DNA from: Nonlabens sp. MB-3u-79
Lineage (GTDB): Bacteria; Bacteroidota; Bacteroidia; Flavobacteriales; Flavobacteriaceae
Reading direction: 5' to 3'
NCBI RefSeq assembly: GCF_002831625.1
Contig: NZ_CP025116.1
Span: 1,178,001 to 1,242,000 of the forward strand
DNA: 64,000 bases
Shown: positions 1-9,042 of the stretch, piece after piece
Numbering within the stretch: the first letter of the stretch is position 1
Layout: every line of letters starts with the position of its first letter
The notes under the pieces: generated by a model
What the model saw: only the letters and a program-made list of their open reading frames with translations
Told to the model about the DNA's origin: nothing
Databases searched by the model: none
Program-made: the position numbers and the translations under genes

Positions 1-1
1 G

Positions 2-196
2 CTCGGTAATGATGATTATGAGTACGATATTCTTATGATGTCTAATCGGGTAGGGATAGATCAAATCATCATCACCAATAAGAAAGATAATGAAGAAGAC
101 GCTGATCGCAAATTTGGAAGAATTTTGAGAGAACGAGTGAGAAGCTCTATCGTATTTCCATCTTTTGATGATGGTAAAAAGAAGAAAGAAGAATGA
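2..196 (+). CDS. C-terminal end of an unidentified gene upstream of batA (partial)
   Basis: An open frame enters from the left edge and runs 64 codons to TGA at 194-196. The visible tail is charged and ends in a run of Lys and Glu, so it is probably cytoplasmic. Its stop overlaps the batA start (ATGA at 193-196), which points to translational coupling and membership of the Bat operon. In Bacteroidetes the genes upstream of batA are usually a MoxR ATPase, a DUF58 protein and a less conserved protein; this could be the last of these, but too little is visible to identify it. Confidence 0.6.
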   Translation, partial: LGNDDYEYDILMMSNRVGIDQIIITNKKDNEEDADRKFGRILRERVRSSIVFPSFDDGKKKKEE

Positions 197-1206
197 TGGA
201 CTGGTTTACAAATATCAAGTTTGCCTCACCAGAAATGTTTTGGTTGCTGCTGGCTTTGCCTGTGGTGATCGCTTTTTACATTTGGACTTTTAATAGACAG
301 AATGCGCAAATACAAGTTTCTTCAATTAAAGGTTTTCAAAATAAAGGATCTCTATTAGGAAAATTGAGGCCCTTACTTTTTGTGTTGAGATTGCTAGCTT
401 TGACCTTAATTATCATTGCTCTTGCAAGACCTCAAACAACTGATGTTACTACAAAGACTCAAACAACAAACGGTATAGATATCGTTCTTGCCGTGGATGT
501 AAGTGCGAGCATGCTGGCTAGAGACTTTGAACCCGATAGGCTAGAAGCTACTAAAGAAGTTGCTGCAAATTTCATTAATGGAAGACCTAACGACCGTATA
601 GGCGTTGTGGTGTATGCTGGAGAAAGCTACACAAAAACACCTATCACCACAGATGAAAGCATTTCTCTAAAAGCAATAAAAGACATCAAATTTGACGGTG
701 TTCTAGAAAATGGAACGGCAATAGGAATGGGACTTGCTACCTCAGTAAATAGACTGAAAGAAAGTGAAGCGCTGAGTAAAGTGATTATTTTAATGACTGA
801 TGGAGTGAACAACAGCGGTTTTCTCGACCCTAAAATAGCCAGTGAATTAGCGGTAGAGTTTGGCATTAAAGTGTACACCATTGGAATAGGTACTAACGGC
901 AACGCATTGTCTCCTTATGCTCAATTACCTGATGGAAGATTCCAGTTTAGAATGTCTCCCGTAGAAATTGATGAAGAGCTCATGAAACAAATCGCTGCTG
1001 ATACCGGTGGTAAATATTTTAGAGCAGACAATAATAAAAAGCTTAAAGAAATTTATGCGGAGATTGACAAACTAGAAAAAACAGAGATCGAGCAATTTGA
1101 GTTCTATAACATAGAAGAAAAATACAGGGATATTGTCTTACTGGCTTTACTATTTATAGGTGTAGAAATGTTATTGCGATATACCATTTTTAAAACCGCG
1201 GCCTGA
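193..1206 (+). CDS. batA: BatA, membrane von Willebrand factor A protein
   Basis: The 337-residue protein has two N-terminal membrane helices (about 14-32 and 60-78), a VWA domain from about residue 95, and a C-terminal helix near 313-332. The metal-ion-dependent adhesion site DxSxS is visible as DVSAS at residues 102-106, followed by the TTD and MTDG stretches expected in the fold. BatA and BatB are paired VWA membrane proteins of the Bacteroidetes aerotolerance (Bat) operon; their molecular job is unsettled. The start is ATG ATG, overlapping the stop of the previous gene, so translation is probably coupled. Confidence 0.93.
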   Translation: MMDWFTNIKFASPEMFWLLLALPVVIAFYIWTFNRQNAQIQVSSIKGFQNKGSLLGKLRPLLFVLRLLALTLIIIALARPQTTDVTTKTQTTNGIDIVLAVDVSASMLARDFEPDRLEATKEVAANFINGRPNDRIGVVVYAGESYTKTPITTDESISLKAIKDIKFDGVLENGTAIGMGLATSVNRLKESEALSKVIILMTDGVNNSGFLDPKIASELAVEFGIKVYTIGIGTNGNALSPYAQLPDGRFQFRMSPVEIDEELMKQIAADTGGKYFRADNNKKLKEIYAEIDKLEKTEIEQFEFYNIEEKYRDIVLLALLFIGVEMLLRYTIFKTAA

Positions 1207-1304
1207 CGAATTTAAAAGCTCCTTCAGCTGATTTGTGCTGAGTTGGTAGGGGAAGCAGTTGGGAAAGGAAGCATTAACTAATCAAAGAAAACGAACAGTA
1301 GAAA

Positions 1305-2336
1305 GTGTATATACTAGAAGAAAAAATATATTTCTGGATTTTGTGTCTTATCCCAGTCTTGATCGTTCTATTTATTGGACTTTCTTACTGGAGGTATCGC
1401 GCACAAAAAAAGTATGCTACTAAGCAAATGCTGGATCATTTGATTCCAGACCGCTCTTGGTTCAAGCCTATCTTAAAATTGGTAACCGTTTGTGTGGGAA
1501 TTGCATTTTTAGTTTTGGCGCTGGTGAACCTTAAAGCAGGCGAAAAAACAGAAACTGTAAATCGAGAAGGTGTCGATATTGTCTTTGCAGTAGATGTTTC
1601 AAAATCTATGCTGGCCGAAGATATCGCTCCTAACCGATTGGAAAAATCCCAACGTTTAGTGACAGAGATCATCAACAACTTAGCAAGTGATCGCATAGGA
1701 CTAATTGCTTATGCTGGAAGCGCCGTGCCACAATTACCGATCACCACAGATTACGGAAGTGCAAAAATGTTCTTGCAATCCTTGAATACCGAATTGATTT
1801 CCAGTCAAGGAACCGCTATTAACGAGGCGATACAGTTGGCAGAAAGTTATTATAGTGACGAGACAGAAGCTGCAAAAATTTTAGTCATCATCAGCGATGG
1901 AGAAGACCATGAAGGAGAGAGCGTTGCCGTTGCTGAAGCTGCTGCTGAGAAGGGAATACGCATCTTTACTATAGGAGTAGGAACTGAAAAAGGAACTACC
2001 ATTCCCATTAAAAGAAATGGAATAGTTAGAGAGTTTAAAAAAGATAGAGACGGGAAAACCGTTATCACTAAGCTCAAGGCCGAAACATTAAAGGAAATTT
2101 CTGAGGCTGGAAATGGGGCCTATATAGATGGTACGGTTACTGCAACAGTAATAGAAGAATTGAAGAATGAGCTTGCCGGAATAGATAAGGTGGCCTTTGA
2201 ATCACAGCAATATGCCGACTTTGAATCTCAATTTCAGTGGTTTTTGGGTTTTGGATTGTTCTTTTTATTTTTAGACATCCTTTACCTTGAGAAAAAAACC
2301 AATTGGCTTAAAAAATTAAACTTGTTCAATGAATAA
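1305..2336 (+). CDS. batB: BatB, membrane von Willebrand factor A protein
   Basis: The 343-residue protein has the same architecture as BatA: N-terminal helices, a VWA domain carrying DVSKS as the MIDAS motif, and a C-terminal helix before a short basic tail. The start must be GTG at 1305 because an in-frame TAG lies at 1299-1301 and no ATG follows for a long stretch; the N-terminus MYILEEKIYF fits the family. A 98-bp gap separates it from batA, the only sizeable gap in the operon. Its end overlaps the batC start by 8 bp. Confidence 0.92.
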   Translation: MYILEEKIYFWILCLIPVLIVLFIGLSYWRYRAQKKYATKQMLDHLIPDRSWFKPILKLVTVCVGIAFLVLALVNLKAGEKTETVNREGVDIVFAVDVSKSMLAEDIAPNRLEKSQRLVTEIINNLASDRIGLIAYAGSAVPQLPITTDYGSAKMFLQSLNTELISSQGTAINEAIQLAESYYSDETEAAKILVIISDGEDHEGESVAVAEAAAEKGIRIFTIGVGTEKGTTIPIKRNGIVREFKKDRDGKTVITKLKAETLKEISEAGNGAYIDGTVTATVIEELKNELAGIDKVAFESQQYADFESQFQWFLGFGLFFLFLDILYLEKKTNWLKKLNLFNE

Positions 2337-3177
2337 GAAGAAGATGAAAAATATAATAGGCATTTTATGGATTTTGGGTAGTTACGCTTTCGCGAAAGCG
2401 CAACAAACACCAGCAACAAATCCAGTATATGAAAACTCGATAGCAAAGGCTCAAGAATATGCAAGTGAAGGAAACTTTAACCTGGCCGAAGCAGCTTATA
2501 AAAAAGCAAAAGCAGTAAATCCGCAGAGTACGGATGCAGCTTATAATTTAGGAAATTTGTACTACGACAATACTAAGAAGTACAACGCCTCTAGCAGTTA
2601 TATTGCGGCTGCTGATGCCGCTACAACTAAAGAAGAAAAACACAGGATTTTTCACAATCAAGGAAATTTGTTGCTGGAAAACAAAGAATATAAAAAGGCA
2701 GTAGAGGCATATAAAAATGCGCTGAGAAATGATCCAACAGACGAAGAAACCCGATACAATCTAGCGATTGCTAAAAAAGAAGAAGAAAAGCAAGGCGGCG
2801 GCGGTGGCGGTGGCGATGACGAAAAAGACAAGAAAGACGATAGCCAGAGCAAAGATCAGGATAATAAAGAAGGGGACAAAGACGAGAAGTCTGACGGTAA
2901 AAACGACGGTAAAGAAAACGAGAAAGAAGGCGACAAGAAAAAAGGGGACGGAGAAGGCGATAAAGATCAAGATGGAAAGCCTAAGGATGGAAAGGATGGC
3001 GACGGGGAACCTAAAAAACAAGACCAAAAAGCGCCTCAACGTATGGAAGGTAAAATGACACCGCAACAAATAAGTCAGATACTAGATGCAATGAGTAATG
3101 AGGAACAAAAAATTAGAGATAAAGTAAACGCAAAGAAAGCTCAAGGTCCAGCAAAAAAATCTGAAAAAGATTGGTAA
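2329..3177 (+). CDS. batC: BatC, TPR protein with low-complexity charged tail
   Basis: The protein has 282 residues: a signal peptide ending near AFAKAQQ, TPR repeats over about residues 30-150 (AAYNLGNLYYD, ETRYNLAIAKKE), then a Gly7 run and a Lys/Asp/Glu/Gly-rich stretch to about 240, closing with a more ordinary C-terminus. TPR-plus-acidic-tail is usual for BatC, thought to be a periplasmic scaffold for the other Bat proteins. The signal-peptide end is encoded by a copy of the GCTTTCGCGAAAGC palindrome. The start overlaps batB by 8 bp; ATG at 2344 is an alternative. The homopurine tract around 2770-3040 creates long spurious frames in the other registers. Confidence 0.9.
   Translation: MNKKKMKNIIGILWILGSYAFAKAQQTPATNPVYENSIAKAQEYASEGNFNLAEAAYKKAKAVNPQSTDAAYNLGNLYYDNTKKYNASSSYIAAADAATTKEEKHRIFHNQGNLLLENKEYKKAVEAYKNALRNDPTDEETRYNLAIAKKEEEKQGGGGGGGDDEKDKKDDSQSKDQDNKEGDKDEKSDGKNDGKENEKEGDKKKGDGEGDKDQDGKPKDGKDGDGEPKKQDQKAPQRMEGKMTPQQISQILDAMSNEEQKIRDKVNAKKAQGPAKKSEKDW
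2386..2399. repeat. TTTCGCGAAA palindrome copy 1 (perfect)
   Basis: GCTTTCGCGAAAGC inside batC; read as AFAKA at the end of the signal peptide. Confidence 0.95.
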
Positions 3178-4943
3178 TGAAGAATTTGATTTATGTAGTA
3201 ATTTTTCTAGTAAGCAGTTTAAGTCTGGCACAAGTAGACTTTACGGCTGAGGCCAGTCGCGATAAAATTGCGATAAATGAACGTTTGCGTATTGAATTTA
3301 AAATGAACGTGGATGGGGATAATTTTACGCCTCCTAATTTTATCGGATTCCAAGTAGTTGCGGGGCCTAGTCAGTCAGTTTCACAAAGCTGGATCAATGG
3401 AGTAAGTAGCATGTCTAAGTCTTATACCTATGTGTTGAAGCCTAATAAGACAGGAAAGCTCACCGTACAGCAAGCGGTCATGACTTTTGATGGAAATGAA
3501 TATAAAACCATCCCACAAGTGATCAATGTCACTGGTGCGGTAGAAACACCCAAGGGTCCAGATGACCAGTCCATTAGCGCCGATGACAGCGTCTATTTAG
3601 TCGCTGAAGTTTCTAATTCCAACCCTTATTTGAACGAAGCCATACGAGTAGTTTATAAAATTTATGTTTCTAATCAGACAGGGATTACCGGTTGGAATGA
3701 ATTAGACAGTCCCAAATACAGAGACTTCTGGTCACAAAATATTGATAATCGCAATAGACAAGTTCAAAATGGCACCTATTTAGGACAGCCATATCGTTAT
3801 TTGGTATTAAGAGAAGCCGTATTGTACCCACAGAAAACGGGAATACTAGAAATTGAGCCGCTTACTTTAGATGTTCAAGTTCAAGTGCCTACTAACAGAA
3901 GAGACTTTTTCGGAAGACCTTATACCACAACGGTCAGTAAAACGGTCAGTGCGGGTAAACGTGAGATTACTGTTAAGAATTTACCCGCCCTAGGTAGACC
4001 AGCAAGTTTTACTGGAGCAGTGGGTGATTTTGACTTCAAAGTAGAAACAGATCGCGCGCAGCTTGATGCTGGGGAAAGTTTAACGGCCAGTATTAGTGTT
4101 TCTGGTTCTGGTAATTTAAAGCTGATGGCACTTCCCAAGTTAAAAGCTCCACAAAGTCTTGAAGTATATGATCCAGAACGCAAGAACAATGTGACCACTA
4201 ACATTTACGGGATGCGTGGCAGTATTGCTGACAGTTATACAGTAGTACCTCAATACGGTGGTAAGTATGTGATTCCACCAGTGGAATTCTCTTATTTTGA
4301 CCCTACAAAAGAGCAATATTTTATTAAGAATAGCGCTGAGATGTTGTTGATGGTAGATGGAGATGCGCCTACTACGGCAGGAGCAAATCCCGTTGCTTCT
4401 ACTGCAGATGAAACGAGAAATGTCATAGAGAACAACGCTCAGTTTGCCTTTATTAAAACAGAAACCCAATTAGAAAATCAAACCAAGACCTATTTTTTTA
4501 ATACGCTAACGTATTGGTCGGTGTTGGGAGGAATATTCTTGATTTTACCACTAGTTCTATTATTCAGAGGACAACAAGAAAAACGTCATTCAGACGTAGT
4601 AGGCAATAGAATCAGAACAGCTAATAAATTGAGTAAAAAGTACCTGAGTACTGCTAAGAAGAATTTAGGGAACCACGAGTTGTTTTACATTTCTTTGGAA
4701 AAATCTTTGCATAATTACCTCAAATCAAAACTGCGTATGCAAACTGCAGAAATGTCTAAAGATAAAGTAACGGCCTTACTTGCAGAGCGAGGAGCGATGG
4801 AAGGTGCTAGAAAGGAATTTATAGAATTGCTAGCAAGCTGCGAGTTTGCGAGGTTTACACCATCTTCTGAAGCCAGTATGAAAGAAGATTATGAAAAAGC
4901 GGGTCGCGTTTTAAACGACATTGATAAACAGATAAAAAAGTAA
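3177..4943 (+). CDS. batD: BatD, oxygen-tolerance family membrane protein
   Basis: This protein of about 588 residues has a signal peptide (cleavage near SLAQVDF), a long extracytoplasmic beta-rich region, one membrane helix around residues 440-460 (WSVLGGIFLILPLVLLF) and a cytoplasmic helical tail. This is the BatD layout. I chose ATG at 3177, which overlaps the batC stop (TAATG), over the upstream in-frame TTG at 3171. The gene is separated from batE by one base. Partner genes on both sides make the assignment firm; the biochemical role in the family is unresolved. Confidence 0.92.
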   Translation: MKNLIYVVIFLVSSLSLAQVDFTAEASRDKIAINERLRIEFKMNVDGDNFTPPNFIGFQVVAGPSQSVSQSWINGVSSMSKSYTYVLKPNKTGKLTVQQAVMTFDGNEYKTIPQVINVTGAVETPKGPDDQSISADDSVYLVAEVSNSNPYLNEAIRVVYKIYVSNQTGITGWNELDSPKYRDFWSQNIDNRNRQVQNGTYLGQPYRYLVLREAVLYPQKTGILEIEPLTLDVQVQVPTNRRDFFGRPYTTTVSKTVSAGKREITVKNLPALGRPASFTGAVGDFDFKVETDRAQLDAGESLTASISVSGSGNLKLMALPKLKAPQSLEVYDPERKNNVTTNIYGMRGSIADSYTVVPQYGGKYVIPPVEFSYFDPTKEQYFIKNSAEMLLMVDGDAPTTAGANPVASTADETRNVIENNAQFAFIKTETQLENQTKTYFFNTLTYWSVLGGIFLILPLVLLFRGQQEKRHSDVVGNRIRTANKLSKKYLSTAKKNLGNHELFYISLEKSLHNYLKSKLRMQTAEMSKDKVTALLAERGAMEGARKEFIELLASCEFARFTPSSEASMKEDYEKAGRVLNDIDKQIKK

Positions 4944-4944
4944 G

Positions 4945-5703
4945 ATGAAGAAGGCGTTGCACATAGTATGTTTGCTTTTTGTATTTATAGCTAATGCTCA
5001 AGATTCTTTTGAGTTGGCCGCTTTCGCGAAAGCAAACCAAGCATATACAGCCGAAAATTATGACTTGGCTATTGCCGGTTATGAGCAAATTTTAAAAACA
5101 GGTCAACATAGTGCTGAGGTATATTTCAATCTAGGGAATGCGTATTATAAAATTAATGCGGTGGGTCCAGCTATTTATAACTATGAAAAATCACTACAAC
5201 TCGATTCAGAAAATGTAGATGTCATCAACAACCTCAAATTTGCAAGTCAGATGAAAATTGATGCTATAGAGGCTACAAATACGCAAAGTTTAGAGTCTGA
5301 CCTGTCTAGTTTTGTCACCGCTCTAACTGTTGATGAATGGGCTTACTTTAGTATAGTGATTCTTTTGTTTACGATTTTAGTGGCTATACTTTATTTCTAT
5401 GCGCAAACCGCAGGTAAAAAACGGCTGTTTTTTATATTGACTTTTTTGGGGATTCTATTTTCAGCAATTTCTATCGCAGCTGCATTTTATGTAAAGGACA
5501 GTTTAAAGGACCAGCAATACGCGATCGTTTATACAGCAGAGTTTACTACAAGAGAGGAGCCTAAAGAAAATTCGGCACCTAGTTTCACCCTACACGAAGG
5601 CACAAAAGTAGAAGTGCTAGAGGAATTTAATGAATGGTCGCTGGTGCTGCTTTCAAATGGAAGTAAAGCATGGATGCCGCTTGATAAGATCAAAAAGTTA
5701 TAA
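4945..5703 (+). CDS. batE: BatE, TPR and SH3-like membrane protein
   Basis: The 252-residue protein has a signal peptide (cleavage near IANAQDS), two TPR units (about 25-100, with VYFNLGNAYYKINAVGPAIYNYEKSL), two membrane helices (about 133-152 and 160-182) and a C-terminal SH3-like domain ending in WSLVLLSNGSKAWMPLDKI. This order is typical of BatE, the last gene of the Bat operon. A copy of the TTTCGCGAAA palindrome encodes AAFAKAN just after the signal peptide. No clear terminator follows in the 109 bp before sulP. Confidence 0.9.
   Translation: MKKALHIVCLLFVFIANAQDSFELAAFAKANQAYTAENYDLAIAGYEQILKTGQHSAEVYFNLGNAYYKINAVGPAIYNYEKSLQLDSENVDVINNLKFASQMKIDAIEATNTQSLESDLSSFVTALTVDEWAYFSIVILLFTILVAILYFYAQTAGKKRLFFILTFLGILFSAISIAAAFYVKDSLKDQQYAIVYTAEFTTREEPKENSAPSFTLHEGTKVEVLEEFNEWSLVLLSNGSKAWMPLDKIKKL
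5020..5033. repeat. TTTCGCGAAA palindrome copy 2 (perfect)
   Basis: GCTTTCGCGAAAGC inside batE; read as AFAKA just after the signal peptide. Confidence 0.95.
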
Positions 5704-5812
5704 CTTTTTCACCTCTTCGACCTATAACTCTAGGAACCTTATTACTTTTAATTTTCAAATCTTAAGAAGACTTACGTACTCGTTTTTTTAAAAGATACCT
5801 AAATAGCAATCT

Positions 5813-7660
5813 ATGTTCAAGCATTTAAAGGGAGATTTATTAGGAGGTTTAACCGCTGGAGTTGTAGCCTTGCCTTTAGCGCTAGCTTTTGGAGTGCAAT
5901 CTGGTATGGGCGCCATCGCTGGATTATATGGAGCCATTTTTATAGGTTTTTTCGCATCGCTTTTTGGCGGAACCAATACACAAATATCAGGTCCTACTGC
6001 ACCTATGACTGCTGTAAGTATGGTGGTGATCGCAGGAATCGTTCAGGTATACGAGGGTGATTTATCAAACGCACTACCAGCCATTCTTGCTGTATTCATT
6101 ATGGCTGGAATCATGCAAGTTTCTTTAGGAATCCTTAAACTAGGGAGGTACATCAAATACATTCCTTATCCAGTAGTATCTGGATTTATGACAGGAATAG
6201 GAGTCATTATTTTAATCACACAATTGCTTCCTGCCATTGGGTACTACCCAGCAGAAGACCAGCAGTTTGTTGAAAAATTTAGACCGGCTGCAGAAGAAGT
6301 TATCCTTAAAGAGATTCTTAAAAATGACATTGACGATAACATTTTAGTCTTAAAAAACTACGAAGCAACTATTGAAAAGGCAAAAGAAATAACCCCAGAT
6401 CAAATTCTTACGGCTTCCAAAATATTAGCCAAAAAGGACAGTAGCGGGGTCATAGGAGCTTTAAAAACACTACCCACTGGAATTCAAAAAATTAATTGGC
6501 TCGAATTAGGACTCACCTTGATTACCATTTTTATTATTTTTGGATTCAAACGTATTACGACTGCTATTCCTTCTACATTAGTGGCATTGCTAAGTGTTTC
6601 TCTTGCTGTCTTTTTTATGGATATGGAGGTGCGAAAGATAGGAGAAATCCCTACTGATTTACCTATTCCTAATTTTGAAATCATTACTGGATTTAATTTT
6701 ACTGCTATTGTGCCCTATGTCTTTACGGCATTGACCTTAGCCTTTTTGGGTGCTATTGATTCTTTGCTAACCAGTGTTGTGGCTGATAATATGACTAAAA
6801 CTAGACACAATCCAAATAAAGAACTCATAGGTCAGGGAGTTGGAAATAGTATTGCGGCAATCTTCGGAGGTATTCCAGGCGCCGGGGCCACCATACGGAC
6901 AGTAGTAAATATCAATTCTGGCGGAAAAACTAAACTTTCAGGTATGATCGCGGCAGTAATGCTGTTAATTATAGTCGTTGCTTTAGGAGGGTTTGCTGAG
7001 AATATACCTAGTGCAGTTCTTGCTGGAATATTAATTACTGTAGGTATAGGTGTGATGGATTATAAAGGTCTCAAAGTACTAGGTTCCATCCCTAAAAGTG
7101 ACGTAGTAATCATGTTAGTGGTCTTGCTGCTTACCGTTTTTTGGGATTTGGTTTACGCTGTAGGGATAGGCTTAGTCATAGCCAGTTTGATCTTTATGAA
7201 AAAGATGGGGGATTCTAATAACGCAAAATCAGGCATCAAAAGACTATCTGATGCCAAGCATATGGACCATGCAGACTATTCTCGTATTCCAGCTAAATTG
7301 AGGGAAGAAATATTCATTAAAGAATTGAGAGGCCCTATTTTCTTTGGCTACACCAGTGATTTTCAATCCATGTCTCGTGATATTCCCCCGTACGCCACCC
7401 ATGCTATTATTCGCATGAAAAAGGTGCCGTTTATTGATCAGTCCGGGTTATTTGCTTTTGAAGATGTGCTACAGAATTTGGTGCAAAAGGGAATTCAACC
7501 CCTGTTGATTGAGGTCCAAGAGCAGCCCTTGTATCGATTAGAAACTATTGATATCATTCCAGACCTGGTAGGAAAAGAGCATGTTTTTGAAAGTTACGAT
7601 GCTTGTCTTCAATGGATAGTTGCAAATGTGGAAGATACGGTGCCAGCCTTGGAGAATTAA
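5813..7660 (+). CDS. SulP (SLC26) family anion transporter with STAS domain
   Basis: The 615-residue inner-membrane protein begins with the SulP signature region (DLLGGLTAGVVALPLALAFGV) and contains about 10-14 hydrophobic helices up to residue 465, including GPTAPMTAVS and the GGIPGAGATIRT stretch. A cytoplasmic STAS domain occupies roughly residues 490-600 (MKKVPFIDQSGLFAFEDVL). SulP proteins move sulfate, bicarbonate or other anions; in marine bacteria bicarbonate is common, but nothing here fixes the substrate. An insertion of about 60 residues near 145-220 between helices is longer than in many relatives. Confidence 0.88.
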   Translation: MFKHLKGDLLGGLTAGVVALPLALAFGVQSGMGAIAGLYGAIFIGFFASLFGGTNTQISGPTAPMTAVSMVVIAGIVQVYEGDLSNALPAILAVFIMAGIMQVSLGILKLGRYIKYIPYPVVSGFMTGIGVIILITQLLPAIGYYPAEDQQFVEKFRPAAEEVILKEILKNDIDDNILVLKNYEATIEKAKEITPDQILTASKILAKKDSSGVIGALKTLPTGIQKINWLELGLTLITIFIIFGFKRITTAIPSTLVALLSVSLAVFFMDMEVRKIGEIPTDLPIPNFEIITGFNFTAIVPYVFTALTLAFLGAIDSLLTSVVADNMTKTRHNPNKELIGQGVGNSIAAIFGGIPGAGATIRTVVNINSGGKTKLSGMIAAVMLLIIVVALGGFAENIPSAVLAGILITVGIGVMDYKGLKVLGSIPKSDVVIMLVVLLLTVFWDLVYAVGIGLVIASLIFMKKMGDSNNAKSGIKRLSDAKHMDHADYSRIPAKLREEIFIKELRGPIFFGYTSDFQSMSRDIPPYATHAIIRMKKVPFIDQSGLFAFEDVLQNLVQKGIQPLLIEVQEQPLYRLETIDIIPDLVGKEHVFESYDACLQWIVANVEDTVPALEN

Positions 7661-7675
7661 GGTTTTGTAAATTTC

Positions 7676-7689
7676 GCTTTCGCGAAAGC
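7676..7689. repeat. TTTCGCGAAA palindrome copy 3 (perfect, intergenic)
   Basis: GCTTTCGCGAAAGC 15 bp after the sulP stop; outer bases extend the symmetry to 16 bp. Confidence 0.95.
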
Positions 7690-7844
7690 GAATCCATTAT
7701 CCAGCAGTCTATCATATGGAAAGTGAAGAAGTACACTGCAAGTTATTCATTTTCAACGCCTAAAAAAATGAAGATTTTTTTAAATTCGTTATTCACGCAC
7801 AGTATCCATGCAGTATTGATAATTTTAATACCTTAAAATAATGG

Positions 7845-7852
7845 TATCTTTG
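7845..7852 (+). promoter_or_regulatory. Candidate -7 promoter element upstream of gpsA
   Basis: TATCTTTG matches the Bacteroidetes -7 consensus TAnnTTTG. There is no well-spaced TTG at -33, so the call rests on one element. It lies 178 bp before the gpsA ATG. Confidence 0.35.
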
Positions 7853-8030
7853 AATTCTAAACAAGGATGCGATTTTCATGTTAAATTTCGTATTCGTAAT
7901 GGAGATGATTTTTTGTTTAAAGGAGACAGAAAATCCAATCATAATGTAGTTTAGGGTATAATTTTATATGGAAATATAGGCGGAAAAGGAAAGAATTTAA
8001 TGCAAAAATTTAATATCAAAATTGTTTAAA

Positions 8031-9026
8031 ATGGATCAGACCAAAAAAGTTGCTGTAATTGGCGGTGGTAGTTGGGCGACGGCCATAGTAAAAATGCTTT
8101 GCGAAAACCTCGATACCGTTTACTGGTATATGCGCAGCGATTATGCTATTGAATACATCAAACGCAACGATCACAATCCTAGTTATTTGAGCTCTGTAGA
8201 GTTCAGTCCAGAGCAATTACATCTTTCTAGCGATATTAATGAAATAGTAAGCCTAGCAGATCTTTGTATATTTGCAGTACCTAGTGCTTTCTTATCTAAA
8301 GAATTGGAAAACCTTAGCGTTTCTTTAAAGGATAAAATCATATTCAGCGCGATAAAAGGTATCGTACCAGAAACGGGGCTTATAGTAGGAGAGCATTTCC
8401 ATGAGCATTACAATATTGAATTTGAAAACATAGGTGTTCTTACAGGTCCTTGTCACGCAGAAGAGGTGGCTTTGGAACGACTTTCTTATCTAACTATCGC
8501 TTGTGCAGATGAAGGAAAAGCAAAGTTTCTTGCAGAGCGTTTAGAAAGCGATTACATCAATTGTAAAATCAGTGATGATATTATAGGTACAGAGTATGCA
8601 GCAATGCTTAAAAACATCTATGCCATTGCTGCTGGAATAGCACATGGTTTAGGCTATGGAGATAATTTCCAGAGTGTATTGATGAGTAATGCCATACGTG
8701 AAATGAAGCGTTTTATCAAGAAAGTGCACAAGATGAAACGCAATATAAATGACAGCGCTTATTTGGGTGACTTGCTGGTAACTGGATATTCTGGATTTTC
8801 GCGCAATCGATTGTTCGGTAATATGATGGGAAAAGGATATACCGTAAGAAGTGCACAAATGGAAATGAATATGGTGGCCGAAGGTTATTACGCTACCAAA
8901 AGTGCTTTTAAAATCAATGAAGAAAAAGGAGCTAAAACTCCTATTCTAGATGCTGTTTACAGCATTTTATACGATAATAAAAACCCTAAAAAGGTATTTA
9001 AAAAGCTAGCTGATAAGCTGGATTAA
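8031..9026 (+). CDS. gpsA: NAD(P)-dependent glycerol-3-phosphate dehydrogenase
   Basis: This 331-residue cytoplasmic enzyme interconverts dihydroxyacetone phosphate and sn-glycerol 3-phosphate, supplying the phospholipid backbone. The Rossmann motif GGGSWATA is at residues 11-18, followed by the family blocks SAIKGI, LTGPCHAEEV and EYAAMLKNIYAIAAGIAHGL, which contains the catalytic Lys. NRLFGNMMGKGYTV and the helical C-terminal domain complete the family pattern. I chose ATG at 8031; the open frame extends to a TTG at 8022 with no family support. It is followed after 16 bp by the aldehyde dehydrogenase gene. Confidence 0.94.
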   Translation: MDQTKKVAVIGGGSWATAIVKMLCENLDTVYWYMRSDYAIEYIKRNDHNPSYLSSVEFSPEQLHLSSDINEIVSLADLCIFAVPSAFLSKELENLSVSLKDKIIFSAIKGIVPETGLIVGEHFHEHYNIEFENIGVLTGPCHAEEVALERLSYLTIACADEGKAKFLAERLESDYINCKISDDIIGTEYAAMLKNIYAIAAGIAHGLGYGDNFQSVLMSNAIREMKRFIKKVHKMKRNINDSAYLGDLLVTGYSGFSRNRLFGNMMGKGYTVRSAQMEMNMVAEGYYATKSAFKINEEKGAKTPILDAVYSILYDNKNPKKVFKKLADKLD

Positions 9027-9042
9027 AAATTAAAACAATACA

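Larger units (their letters stand above)
7661..8030. other. Gap between sulP and gpsA
   Basis: The 370-bp gap holds one palindrome copy (7676-7689) just after the sulP stop and a good -7 promoter element, TATCTTTG, at 7845-7852. The nearest upstream TTG (7816-7818) is 26 bp away, longer than the usual 17-23. Short frames in this gap have no protein-like features. I see no RNA gene; a gpsA leader of about 170 nt would follow from the promoter call. Confidence 0.5.

Noticed and set aside
2761..3069. Long open frames on both strands over the batC tail
   Set aside because: They come from the purine-rich low-complexity tract; translations are Lys/Arg or Phe/Leu-rich without domain features.
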